Positions 34,490 to 41,618 of a stretch of DNA of 54,353 nt are shown one piece after another. The DNA lies in contig CAJQNJ010000032.1 of assembly GCA_905479685.1 (NCBI GenBank), positions 1 through 54,353 of the forward strand. The letters are read 5' to 3'. Made by a program: the position numbers and the translations under genes. The first letter of the stretch is position 1, and each line of letters begins with the position of its first letter. Source of the DNA: an uncultured Acidimicrobiales bacterium. Lineage in GTDB: Bacteria > Actinomycetota > Acidimicrobiia > Acidimicrobiales > SHLQ01. Under the pieces are notes generated by a model that was given only the letters and a program-made list of their open reading frames with translations, did no database searches and was not told the DNA's origin.

Positions 34490-35515
34490 TCAGCGCGCCT
34501 CGATCTCGATGCGACGACTCGCAACCTTGTCTTCGACGCCATCAACAAGAATCGGCTGAGACTCACCGAAGCCAATCGCCTCCAGGCGGCCAGCGTCAAC
34601 GCCACTCTCGACGAGGAATGCGAGCACCGACTCAGCTCGGGCCTGCGACAACGACAGGTTGCCCTCCTCGGAGCCACTGGTGTCCGTGTGACCTTCGATC
34701 ACGGCGTTCACACTCTCGTTCTCGGTGAAGAACACCACGGCCTTCTCGAGCTCTTCTTCGCCAGCGGTGGTGATGATGGCCGAACTCACCTCGAACTCGA
34801 TGTTCTCCAGCCCGATGACCTCATTGATCGTCGGAGGGTCCAACACGGTGTCGATGATGTGGACGATGCCGTTGTCCGCACCAAGATCCACCGAGGTGAC
34901 CATGCTTGTTTCGTTCAAGAACACGTCGCCGCCGACCACACTGATTTCGAGTGGCAGGCCTGTTCGAGTCGTCACGGTCTCTCCGTCGAGCGCCACCACA
35001 TCTTCAGCGGTCAGCACACCATCGATGAAGTGGTACCCAACGAGGGCAGCCGCCCCGTCAGGATCGGCTGCAAGCGCACCGAGATCGGCTGGATCGAGCT
35101 TGCCGAGAGCGTCGTCCGATGGAGCAAAAAGCGTGCGCTGAACGGGAGTACCGTCGGCATCCTCGAGCGCCTCGAGATCATCCTGAAGTCCGAGCGCTCC
35201 ACCGATCGTCACGAACTGCACTGCTTCTCCCGACTCCACCAGGGCGTCCCACATCGTCACGACCTCAGTAGCGGCTGCCTCTGTGGTCTCGGGCGCTTCG
35301 GTGGTCTCTGCGGGGGCCTCCGTCGTCGTCGTCTCTGGAGCTTGCGTGGTCGTCGTGGTCACAGCCTCGTCTTCTTCGGTCGTCTCGCCGGTGACCGTGG
35401 GCTCAGGGAGATCGTCACCGCTTCGAGCGACGACGCTGACGATCAGCAGAATCGCAGCGAGAACTCCGAGAACCAGGAGGAAGAATCCATTGTTTTCTTC
35501 TTCGTCATCGCCCAT
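34490..35515 (-). CDS. FAS1 (fasciclin)-OmpA fusion envelope protein
   Basis: A 341-residue membrane-anchored protein. After an acidic cytoplasmic tip there is one TM helix (about 12-30), a Thr/Glu/Ala-rich spacer (about 40-85, repeats of ETTTTEAP), a fasciclin adhesion domain (about 88-210, TLFAPSDDALGKL ... GYHFIDGVL ... NGIVHIIDTVL) and a C-terminal OmpA domain (about 235-340, IEGHTDTSGSEEGNLSLSQARAESV ... GFGESQP). OmpA domains bind diaminopimelate-containing peptidoglycan, so this probably ties the membrane to the wall. It may be a target of, or upstream cue for, the adjacent two-component system. Confidence 0.9.
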   Translation of the reverse strand: MGDDEEENNGFFLLVLGVLAAILLIVSVVARSGDDLPEPTVTGETTEEDEAVTTTTTQAPETTTTEAPAETTEAPETTEAAATEVVTMWDALVESGEAVQFVTIGGALGLQDDLEALEDADGTPVQRTLFAPSDDALGKLDPADLGALAADPDGAAALVGYHFIDGVLTAEDVVALDGETVTTRTGLPLEISVVGGDVFLNETSMVTSVDLGADNGIVHIIDTVLDPPTINEVIGLENIEFEVSSAIITTAGEEELEKAVVFFTENESVNAVIEGHTDTSGSEEGNLSLSQARAESVLAFLVESGVDAGRLEAIGFGESQPILVDGVEDKVASRRIEIEAR

Positions 35516-35596
35516 GTAACGCGTCCCTCTTTGTGACTAGATCTCGCCCGCATCATGACTGCGAGCCAGCCGAGATTGTAACTGGAACCGCGCTGG

Positions 35597-36226
35597 TCAG
35601 GCGTAGCTGACCTGACAGAACCCGTGGTTGCAGTATCCCATGGGGTTCTTCTCGAGGTACTGCTGGTGGTAGTCCTCGGCATAGTAGAAGGTGCCGGCGG
35701 GAGCGATCTCGGTGCTGATCTCTCCGAAGTGACCTGCAGACAACTTGGCCTGGTAGGCATCCCTCGACGCAAGCGCCGCCTCGAGTTGCTCTGCGCTCGA
35801 TGTGTAGATCGCGCTTCTGTACTGGGTTCCGACATCGCCGCCTTGGCGGTTTGCAGTAGTTGGATCGTGGTTCTCCCAGAACGTCGCGAACAAGGTGTCG
35901 AGGTCGGTCACGGATGGGTCGTAGATCACGAGCACGGCTTCGGTGTGGCCCGTGCGCCCGGTACAGGTCTCTTCATAGGTCGGGTTGGGGGTATACCCGC
36001 CGGCGTACCCCGCAGCGGTCGTATGGACGCCATCGAGCTTCCAGAAGAACCGTTCAGCACCCCAAAAGCAACCCATTCCGACAACGATCTGCTCCATACC
36101 GTCGGGAAACGGTGGGGTCATGGGCGTACCCAGCACCAGGTGTTGTGCCGCAACCGGCATTGATTCGGGACGTCCGGGAAGGGCGTCATCAGGAGTGATC
36201 ATCTCGGGTTCGCGTCGAAAGAACAT
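35597..36226 (-). CDS. msrA: Peptide methionine sulfoxide reductase MsrA
   Basis: Reduces methionine-S-sulfoxide in proteins. The 209-residue enzyme has the catalytic Cys in [12 protein letters not shown], the partner residues in FWENHDPT and GTQYRSAIY, and resolving Cys near the C-terminus ([11 protein letters not shown]). All catalytic Cys are ordinary TGC/TGT codons, which shows that Sec is not used in every redox enzyme here. The N-terminal 40 residues precede the fold. It lies 62 bp after the acyl-CoA synthetase stop and 81 bp before the FAS1-OmpA start on the same strand. Confidence 0.95.
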   Translation of the reverse strand: MFFRREPEMITPDDALPGRPESMPVAAQHLVLGTPMTPPFPDGMEQIVVGMGCFWGAERFFWKLDGVHTTAAGYAGGYTPNPTYEETCTGRTGHTEAVLVIYDPSVTDLDTLFATFWENHDPTTANRQGGDVGTQYRSAIYTSSAEQLEAALASRDAYQAKLSAGHFGEISTEIAPAGTFYYAEDYHQQYLEKNPMGYCNHGFCQVSYA

Positions 36227-36288
36227 GCCACGAGTCTATGGCTGATTCCCTGGCCGATACCGACGGTGCGAGAGCGTTCCTCGCTTGT

Positions 36289-38016
36289 TCAGCTCTCGGC
36301 GGCGGCTTGGGCACGAAGCTCTCGCTTCAAGACCTTCCCGTTCGGATTCTTCGGCAACGGGTCAGCGTGGACGAACACGTGCGCCGGAACCTTGAACGGC
36401 GCAAGCGCCTCGCTGGCGAACTGCTGAAGCTCGGCTACATCGATCATGCTTCCGTCGCTGAGGTGCACGGCCACTGCCACTTCCTCGCCGAGTCGTTCGT
36501 GCGGAACACCGAACACAGCACACTCGTGCACCGCTGGATGGCGAGCGATCACGGCCTCGACTTCAGCAGACCCAACGTTTTCGCCACCTCGTATCACGAC
36601 GTCTTTTGCCCGGTCTACGATCGACAAGAACCCATCCTCGTCGATCGTGGCGATGTCGCCGGTGTGGAACCATCCGTCGGTGTCGATCGCTGCGGCGGTT
36701 GCCTCTGGCTGGTTGTGATACTCCACAAAGATGTGCGGACCCCGAAGCAAGAGTTCGCCGCGCTCACCGGTTGGCACTTCGACACCGAGGTCATCGACGA
36801 CCTTCATCTGTCCGACGCGTGGCGCAAATCCTGCAGAGCCCGGCTTCTCGCTGTAGAACATCCCACCGTTGGCCGTAGCAATTCCGCTCACCTCGCTGAG
36901 CCCATATCCCTGCGCGGCTTGCGCGTTCTCGATCCGATCGTTGACCGCGTCGACCATGTGCGGGGGATTCGGCGCTCCGCCGCTTCCCATCGATTGCAGC
37001 GTCGATGTGTCTCGTGACGCGAAGTCTGGCGAGGCCAGCATGTCCATGGTCATCGTTGGCACGCCAGTGAAATTGGAGACCTTCTCTCGCTCGATGAGCT
37101 CGAGCGCTTTGGAGGCGTCCCACTTGTACATGAGAACGAGTTTTCCGCCCGTTGCCGTGATCGGAAGCATCACACAATGTGATCCGGTCACGTGAAACAG
37201 CGGAACGGCGACCAGCATCACGGTTTGAGGAGCCGCCTGGATCGCGCCCGCTGCAGCGAGCGGGTCGTTACCCCGTGCCGAGACCTCGGCAAGTCGTATC
37301 CCGAGGGTCAGGACAACCATGTTGAAGTGGTTCGTGACGACATTACGTTGCGAATGCACCACGCCCTTTGGGAACGCGGTCGTCCCCGATGTGTAGACCA
37401 TCACCGCGCGGTCCTCGGGACCGACCTCGACTTCGGGAACCGTTTCGGCGCCCACAAGCGCTTCCCAGCGAAGAGACCCTTCGGAGATTTCTCCGGTTGC
37501 GCGGGCGACGACCATCGTGAGATCGACACCACCGGCGCGAATCTCGTCGAGATGAGGTAGGAGTGCATCGTGTCGCTCTTGATCAACGATCATCACCGCT
37601 GATCCACTGTCGGTGATGCCGTAGGTCAGCTCATGGCCGTTCCAGAACGAGTTCATTTCGACAGCAACGGCTCCCGCCATCTGGATGGCCCACCATCCGA
37701 GAATCCATTCGGGATAGTTCCGTAACGCGAGGCCGACAGGGTCGCCTGTCCGCACACCGAGATCGTCGATCAGCGCGTTCGCGATCTGAAGTACTCGGTC
37801 TCGGGCCTCTCCGAACGTCAGTCGCTCGTCTTCGTAGACGAGATACTCGGCGCTGTCGTCTGCCTTTACGGCCATCCAGAGTTGGCGCACTTGAGACGGT
37901 GCGTTGGTATAGCCCGTGTAGGACTGGCCTCGGACCTCGATCTCGCCGGTTTCGAACGGCGAACCAGGCCCGTTCAAAACGTCGAAGACCCCGTTTATGT
38001 GGGCGACAGCTGACAT
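36289..38016 (-). CDS. Acyl-CoA synthetase (AMP-dependent ligase)
   Basis: A 575-residue ANL-superfamily ligase that activates a carboxylic acid as an acyl-adenylate and then a CoA thioester. P-loop-like core AVMVYTSGTTAFPKGVVHSQ, A5 YGLSEVSG, hinge/A8 GWFHTGDIATIDEDGFLSIVDRAKDVVIRGGENVGS, and the catalytic Lys of A10 in PKNPNGKVLKREL. Family-level substrate prediction (medium/long-chain or aromatic acid) needs a tree. It follows the protease gene by 12 bp in a run with an acyl-CoA dehydrogenase, so beta-oxidation-type catabolism of the acid is likely. Confidence 0.92.
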   Translation of the reverse strand: MSAVAHINGVFDVLNGPGSPFETGEIEVRGQSYTGYTNAPSQVRQLWMAVKADDSAEYLVYEDERLTFGEARDRVLQIANALIDDLGVRTGDPVGLALRNYPEWILGWWAIQMAGAVAVEMNSFWNGHELTYGITDSGSAVMIVDQERHDALLPHLDEIRAGGVDLTMVVARATGEISEGSLRWEALVGAETVPEVEVGPEDRAVMVYTSGTTAFPKGVVHSQRNVVTNHFNMVVLTLGIRLAEVSARGNDPLAAAGAIQAAPQTVMLVAVPLFHVTGSHCVMLPITATGGKLVLMYKWDASKALELIEREKVSNFTGVPTMTMDMLASPDFASRDTSTLQSMGSGGAPNPPHMVDAVNDRIENAQAAQGYGLSEVSGIATANGGMFYSEKPGSAGFAPRVGQMKVVDDLGVEVPTGERGELLLRGPHIFVEYHNQPEATAAAIDTDGWFHTGDIATIDEDGFLSIVDRAKDVVIRGGENVGSAEVEAVIARHPAVHECAVFGVPHERLGEEVAVAVHLSDGSMIDVAELQQFASEALAPFKVPAHVFVHADPLPKNPNGKVLKRELRAQAAAES

Positions 38017-38028
38017 CGGATGATCATC

Positions 38029-38775
38029 TCATGCGCAGCGGTCTGCGACCACTTCTACAGCAGGGTCGATCGATGCCACGAAATCGGCAATATCGGCGCC
38101 TCCCACCGCATAGCCGCGAGGAATTCCGTTGCGGTTCTTCGAGTGGATGAGCCCGATGACGTCATGGTCATTGATGAACAGGCCACTGCCAGAATCGCCC
38201 TTGCGAATCTCGGCGTCGATTCGGATTCCGTGAAAGACCGATTCGGTGTCGCGAAAGACGCCATCCCAATTCACGGTGACGGGTGCGTCGACGTCGAAGT
38301 CGATTTCATTGACGACCGGCGAACCCGCATCCGACCGAATCCCGATCGCTACCCCCGAAACCACCGGCACCTCGGTGACGACGTTCACCGGCTCGAGCAC
38401 CGCTTCGTTCAGACGAAGTGCGGCGAGATCGAGATCGAGATCGAACCCGACCAGGGTGGCCCCGATCTCTGTGCCATCCGACAAGATGATGCCGAGGGTT
38501 TCGGGATCACGGCCTGTGACGAGATGACCGCTGGTGACCACGACATCGGGCTGCACCGCAAACCCAGAGCCGAGCGCTGGAGCTCCGCAACCGAAGCCGG
38601 TGATGCGCACGATCGAATCGACGACCGCATCGGGAGTCGGCCGTTCGATTGCCCCGGTTGGCTCCGGGGTCGTTGAAACGGGCCCATCGACGGTCGACGG
38701 TGCGCTCGAACCCCCGCACCCCACGACGGATGCCACCACGATGCAGACGGCCGCGGCACCGCCCCGAAACATCAC
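38029..38775 (-). CDS. Trypsin-like serine protease lipoprotein
   Basis: A 248-residue secreted S1-type protease. Signal and lipobox (AAVCIVVASVVGCGG) precede a Pro/Thr-rich tether. The His of the triad is in VVTSGHLVTG, the Asp probably in DLDLDLAALRL and the nucleophile in KGDSGSGLF, consistent with the two-barrel fold. A Cys pair (FGCGAPALGSG with C-terminal DRCA) may form a disulfide. GTG 38775 (or ATG 38772) directly follows the acyl-CoA dehydrogenase stop, so it is co-transcribed with fatty-acid genes, an odd setting for a protease. Substrate unknown. Confidence 0.82.
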   Translation of the reverse strand: MMFRGGAAAVCIVVASVVGCGGSSAPSTVDGPVSTTPEPTGAIERPTPDAVVDSIVRITGFGCGAPALGSGFAVQPDVVVTSGHLVTGRDPETLGIILSDGTEIGATLVGFDLDLDLAALRLNEAVLEPVNVVTEVPVVSGVAIGIRSDAGSPVVNEIDFDVDAPVTVNWDGVFRDTESVFHGIRIDAEIRKGDSGSGLFINDHDVIGLIHSKNRNGIPRGYAVGGADIADFVASIDPAVEVVADRCA

Positions 38776-39984
38776 CTATCGGTCGGCATACTTCCGGAGC
38801 TCGCGACGTGCGAGCTGGCGACGGTGTACCTCGTCAGGTCCATCTGCGAAGCGGAGCGTGCGAGCTTGGGCGTACATCCCCGCCAACGGGAAGTCTTGCG
38901 AAAGCCCGCCACCGCCATGAGTTTGAATTGCGCGGTCGATCACACGGAGCGCCATGTTCGGAACGGCCACCTTGATCGCGGAGATCTCCATTTGTGCGGC
39001 CTTGTTGCCTACGGTGTCCATCAGCCATGCGGTCTTGAACACCAGGAGGCGGGCCTGTTCGATCTCGATCCGACTGTCGGCGACCCATTCCTGCACGACA
39101 CCTTTCTCGGCCAGTGTCGATCCAAATGTCGTACGTGCATGCGCCCGTAGGCACATGAGCTCGACCGCCCGCTCGGCCATGCCGATCAAGCGCATGCAGT
39201 GATGAATGCGACCCGGGCCGAGCCTCGCCTGGGCAATCGCGAATCCTCCACCCTCTTCACCGATGAGACTCGATTGCGGCACCCGCACGTCTTCGAGAAG
39301 CACCTCGGCATGCCCGTGTGGAGCATCGTCGTAGCCGAACACACCCAGCGGACGCAGAACCGTGACACCGGGAGTATCCATCGGAACCGCGATCTGGCTC
39401 TGTTGGAGATGACGGGGAGCATCAGGATCGGTCTTGCCCATGAGGATCATGATCGTGCAATGCGGGTGCATCGCCCCCGACGTCCACCACTTTCGTCCAT
39501 TGATGACGTAGTCGTCACCATCTCGCTCGATCGACGTCTCGATGTTCGTGGCATCAGACGAGGCGACATCGGGCTCGGTCATGCCGAAACAGGATCTGAT
39601 TTCGCCAGCGAGCAGCGGCACCAGCCACCGATCCTTCTGCTCCTCGGTACCGAAATCGTGGAACACCTCCATGTTCCCAGTGTCAGGCGCCGAACAGTTG
39701 AGGGCCTCGGGCGCAAGAAAGAGCGAACGTCCGGTGATCTCAGCGAGCGGCGCGTACTCGAGATTGGTCAGCCCAGCACCTTCCTCGGCTCGAGGCAGGA
39801 AGAGGTTCCACAACCCCTCGGTCTTCGCCTTGACCTTCAACTCCTCGATGATTGCGGGTTGTGCCCAGCGGTCGACTTCGATCTGGTCGTGCACCAATTG
39901 CTCGTTCGGATAGACGTGCGCATCCATGAATGCGTTGAGTTGTTCGGTGAGTTCGAGCACTCGCTTCGACTGAGAAAAGTCCAC
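38776..39984 (-). CDS. Acyl-CoA dehydrogenase
   Basis: A 402-residue FAD enzyme that introduces the alpha-beta double bond in acyl-CoA. Helical N-domain with a longer leader ([20 protein letters not shown]), FAD-loop [19 protein letters not shown], then [15 protein letters not shown], and the C-domain [19 protein letters not shown] ... [40 protein letters not shown]. The size and sequence resemble the mammalian ACAD10/11-type branch rather than short-chain SCADs. It heads the minus-strand run that continues with the protease and acyl-CoA synthetase. Confidence 0.93.
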   Translation of the reverse strand: MDFSQSKRVLELTEQLNAFMDAHVYPNEQLVHDQIEVDRWAQPAIIEELKVKAKTEGLWNLFLPRAEEGAGLTNLEYAPLAEITGRSLFLAPEALNCSAPDTGNMEVFHDFGTEEQKDRWLVPLLAGEIRSCFGMTEPDVASSDATNIETSIERDGDDYVINGRKWWTSGAMHPHCTIMILMGKTDPDAPRHLQQSQIAVPMDTPGVTVLRPLGVFGYDDAPHGHAEVLLEDVRVPQSSLIGEEGGGFAIAQARLGPGRIHHCMRLIGMAERAVELMCLRAHARTTFGSTLAEKGVVQEWVADSRIEIEQARLLVFKTAWLMDTVGNKAAQMEISAIKVAVPNMALRVIDRAIQTHGGGGLSQDFPLAGMYAQARTLRFADGPDEVHRRQLARRELRKYADR

Positions 39985-40047
39985 GTTTCATCTACCTCCG
40001 AGAGGTAGACCATAGCGTCCAGACGTGTCTCGATTAGAGTCGACCCC

Positions 40048-40689
40048 ATGCGAAACACGTGGGCTCGAGCCTGGCTCGCTGCGATCGTGCTGCTTGTCGC
40101 GGCGGGCGCAATCGCACGCAGCCGCCATTCGATGCTGCTCGAGGTCGAAGAGCCGGTGATGGACTGGCTTCTCGACGGAACGGACACGTCGGGGTGGGAA
40201 CGAGCATCAGCACTCAGCTCACCGTGGCTCATCATTGCCGGCACGATATTCCTCGCCCTCGTTGCATTATTCCTCGAGTGGAAGGTTTCTCTGGCAATCG
40301 TCTTCACGAGCATCTTCGCCACCGTGCTTGCGTCAGTCGTCGAAGGAATCGTCGACAGGCCGGCGCCCGAGAGCGGTGTTGCGGGCTCCTTTCCGAGCAC
40401 GGAGATTGTCCAGACAGGTGTGTTCTGGGGTCTCGTTGTACTTGCGATGTGGTGGATCGGCACTCCGCGGCTTGTGTGGCAGATCGGTCTCGAAGTCGCG
40501 ATCGTGATCGTCTTGCTCGTGTCGATCAATCTGGTCGTATCGGGGGAGAATTGGCCGAGCGATGCAGTGGGCTCGGCGCTCGTGATGGCCGTGGCACTGA
40601 TCCTCGCTGCGATCGTGTTCGAGGCCTTCGCCCCCCGGGTTCCCTGGCTGAAGAAACGTGAGCCAGTCGAACACTCCGTGGCTGCCTGA
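40048..40689 (+). CDS. PAP2-like membrane protein with degenerate active site
   Basis: A 213-residue integral membrane protein with about five TM helices. The positions of the PAP2 phosphatase motifs can be recognised, DRPAPESGVAGSFPSTE and GENWPSDAVGSAL, but the catalytic PSGH is PSTE and the H-x3-D His of the third motif is Trp. It is therefore probably not an active phosphatase and may bind lipid phosphates or serve a structural role. It ends on a TGATG overlap with the following lipoprotein gene. Confidence 0.6.
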   Translation: MRNTWARAWLAAIVLLVAAGAIARSRHSMLLEVEEPVMDWLLDGTDTSGWERASALSSPWLIIAGTIFLALVALFLEWKVSLAIVFTSIFATVLASVVEGIVDRPAPESGVAGSFPSTEIVQTGVFWGLVVLAMWWIGTPRLVWQIGLEVAIVIVLLVSINLVVSGENWPSDAVGSALVMAVALILAAIVFEAFAPRVPWLKKREPVEHSVAA

Positions 40690-41153
40690 TGGCAACGTTG
40701 GGTCGTGGGCTCGCGCTTTTGCTGGTCGTGTTGTCGAGTGGTTGTGCGAGCGACGGGTCCGATGACCTGACCAGCACCTCCAGCGCCGCGTCCGGATCCA
40801 GCGCCGTGTCCGCATCGAGCAGCAACCCAGGCGCCGAATCCGTCAACGATGCGTTCCCGAGCATCATTGCGGCCGAGGCAACACTCGAAGATGCCGGCAC
40901 CTGGCGATTTGACGTGACGGTGTCGTCCCCGTACGACACGCCGGAGCGGTATGCCGACGCGTGGCGGGTCGTTGGACCCGACGGCTCGGAGTACGGCATT
41001 CGTGTTCTCACGCACGACCACGCGTCCGAGCAACCGTTCACCCGGTCCCAGGGCGGCATCGAGATCCCGGGCGACGTGACGATTGTGACCATCGAAGGCC
41101 GCGATCTCGCCAACGGCTGGGGTGGCGCAACATTGGACCTGCAGCTCGGCTGA
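40689..41153 (+). CDS. Small secreted lipoprotein
   Basis: A 154-residue lipoprotein: LLVVLSSGC lipobox, a Ser/Ala-rich spacer (about 25-55), then a compact beta-rich domain (ATLEDAGTWRFDVTVSSPYDTPERYADAWRVVGPDGSEYGIRVL ... GDVTIVTIEGRDLANGWGGATLDLQL) that looks like an Ig-like or C2-like fold. No catalytic residues are apparent. It is coupled to the PAP2-like gene by TGATG. Confidence 0.6.
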   Translation: MATLGRGLALLLVVLSSGCASDGSDDLTSTSSAASGSSAVSASSSNPGAESVNDAFPSIIAAEATLEDAGTWRFDVTVSSPYDTPERYADAWRVVGPDGSEYGIRVLTHDHASEQPFTRSQGGIEIPGDVTIVTIEGRDLANGWGGATLDLQLG

Positions 41154-41171
41154 GCCCCGACCGTTGGTGAG

Positions 41172-41618
41172 TTAGATCTTCTGCAATGCCTCGAGCGCCT
41201 GGTCGGCATGCACGTTCGCGTTGGTCTCCGACGAGATCTTGGCGAGAAGGGTGCGATCGGTACCGATGACGAAGGTGGCTCGCTTGCCAGGAAGTGGTCC
41301 GAAGCGGTGTGTACCGAACTGCCGCTGAATCTTCCCGTTCAGGTCGCTCAGCAGCGGGTAGTCGAGGGCGTTCTCGAGTTTGAATTCTTTTTGCAGATCC
41401 ACCGGATCTGCGCTGATTCCCACTCGCTGTGCGCCCAACGCTTCGAACGCGTCAGCGAGGTCACGGAAATGGCAGCTTTCCTTCGTTCAAAGGGGAGTTT
41501 TCGCCTTGGGATAGAAGAAGAGCACCACGGGACCCTTGTCGAGAAGGTCATACAGACCGACCCTCTCCCCGTCTTCGTTCACCGCGGTGAAGTCGTTCAC
41601 CGGATCACCAATGTTCAT
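41172..41618 (-). CDS. BCP/PrxQ-type peroxiredoxin, probable selenoprotein (Sec at peroxidatic position)
   Basis: The track shows only the 88-residue C-terminal part; in the same frame an ATG at 41618 begins MNIGDPVNDFTAVNEDGE, an ordinary PrxQ start. Between them a single TGA (41487-41489) is codon 44, exactly where BCP has its peroxidatic Cys: expected FYPKAxTPGCTKExC, found FYPKAKTPL-TGA-TKESC. The resolving Cys is C49, five residues on, as in E. coli BCP. The 148-residue product is full family length and well conserved on both sides. The start overlaps the HyuA stop as ATGA, which supports translation from here. A short hairpin follows the TGA, but it is weaker as a SECIS than that of the rhodanese. 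It probably reduces peroxides with mycoredoxin or thioredoxin. A nonsense mutation is the alternative. Confidence 0.87.
41463..41486 (-). promoter_or_regulatory. Candidate SECIS hairpin in the peroxiredoxin gene
   Basis: In the mRNA, GGAAA-GCUGCCA-UUUCC forms a 5-bp stem with a 7-base loop opening with G; AC/GU extends it across a GAA bulge. The loop begins 10 bases after the UGA, shorter than the usual bacterial 16-37, so this is a weak candidate. Confidence 0.35.

Noticed and set aside
35283-35519. Val/Ser-rich plus-strand ORF (MVSGASVVSAGASVVVVSGA...)
   Set aside because: Complement of the Thr/Glu-rich repeat linker of the FAS1-OmpA gene; a shadow of biased codons.
33947-35536. 529-aa plus-strand ORF across the response regulator and FAS1-OmpA genes
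   Set aside because: It crosses two well-supported minus-strand genes and a terminator and its translation has no domain features.
41348-41551. Track ORF of 67 aa on the minus strand (MTFSTRVPW...)
   Set aside because: It is an out-of-frame shadow of the Sec-peroxiredoxin gene.
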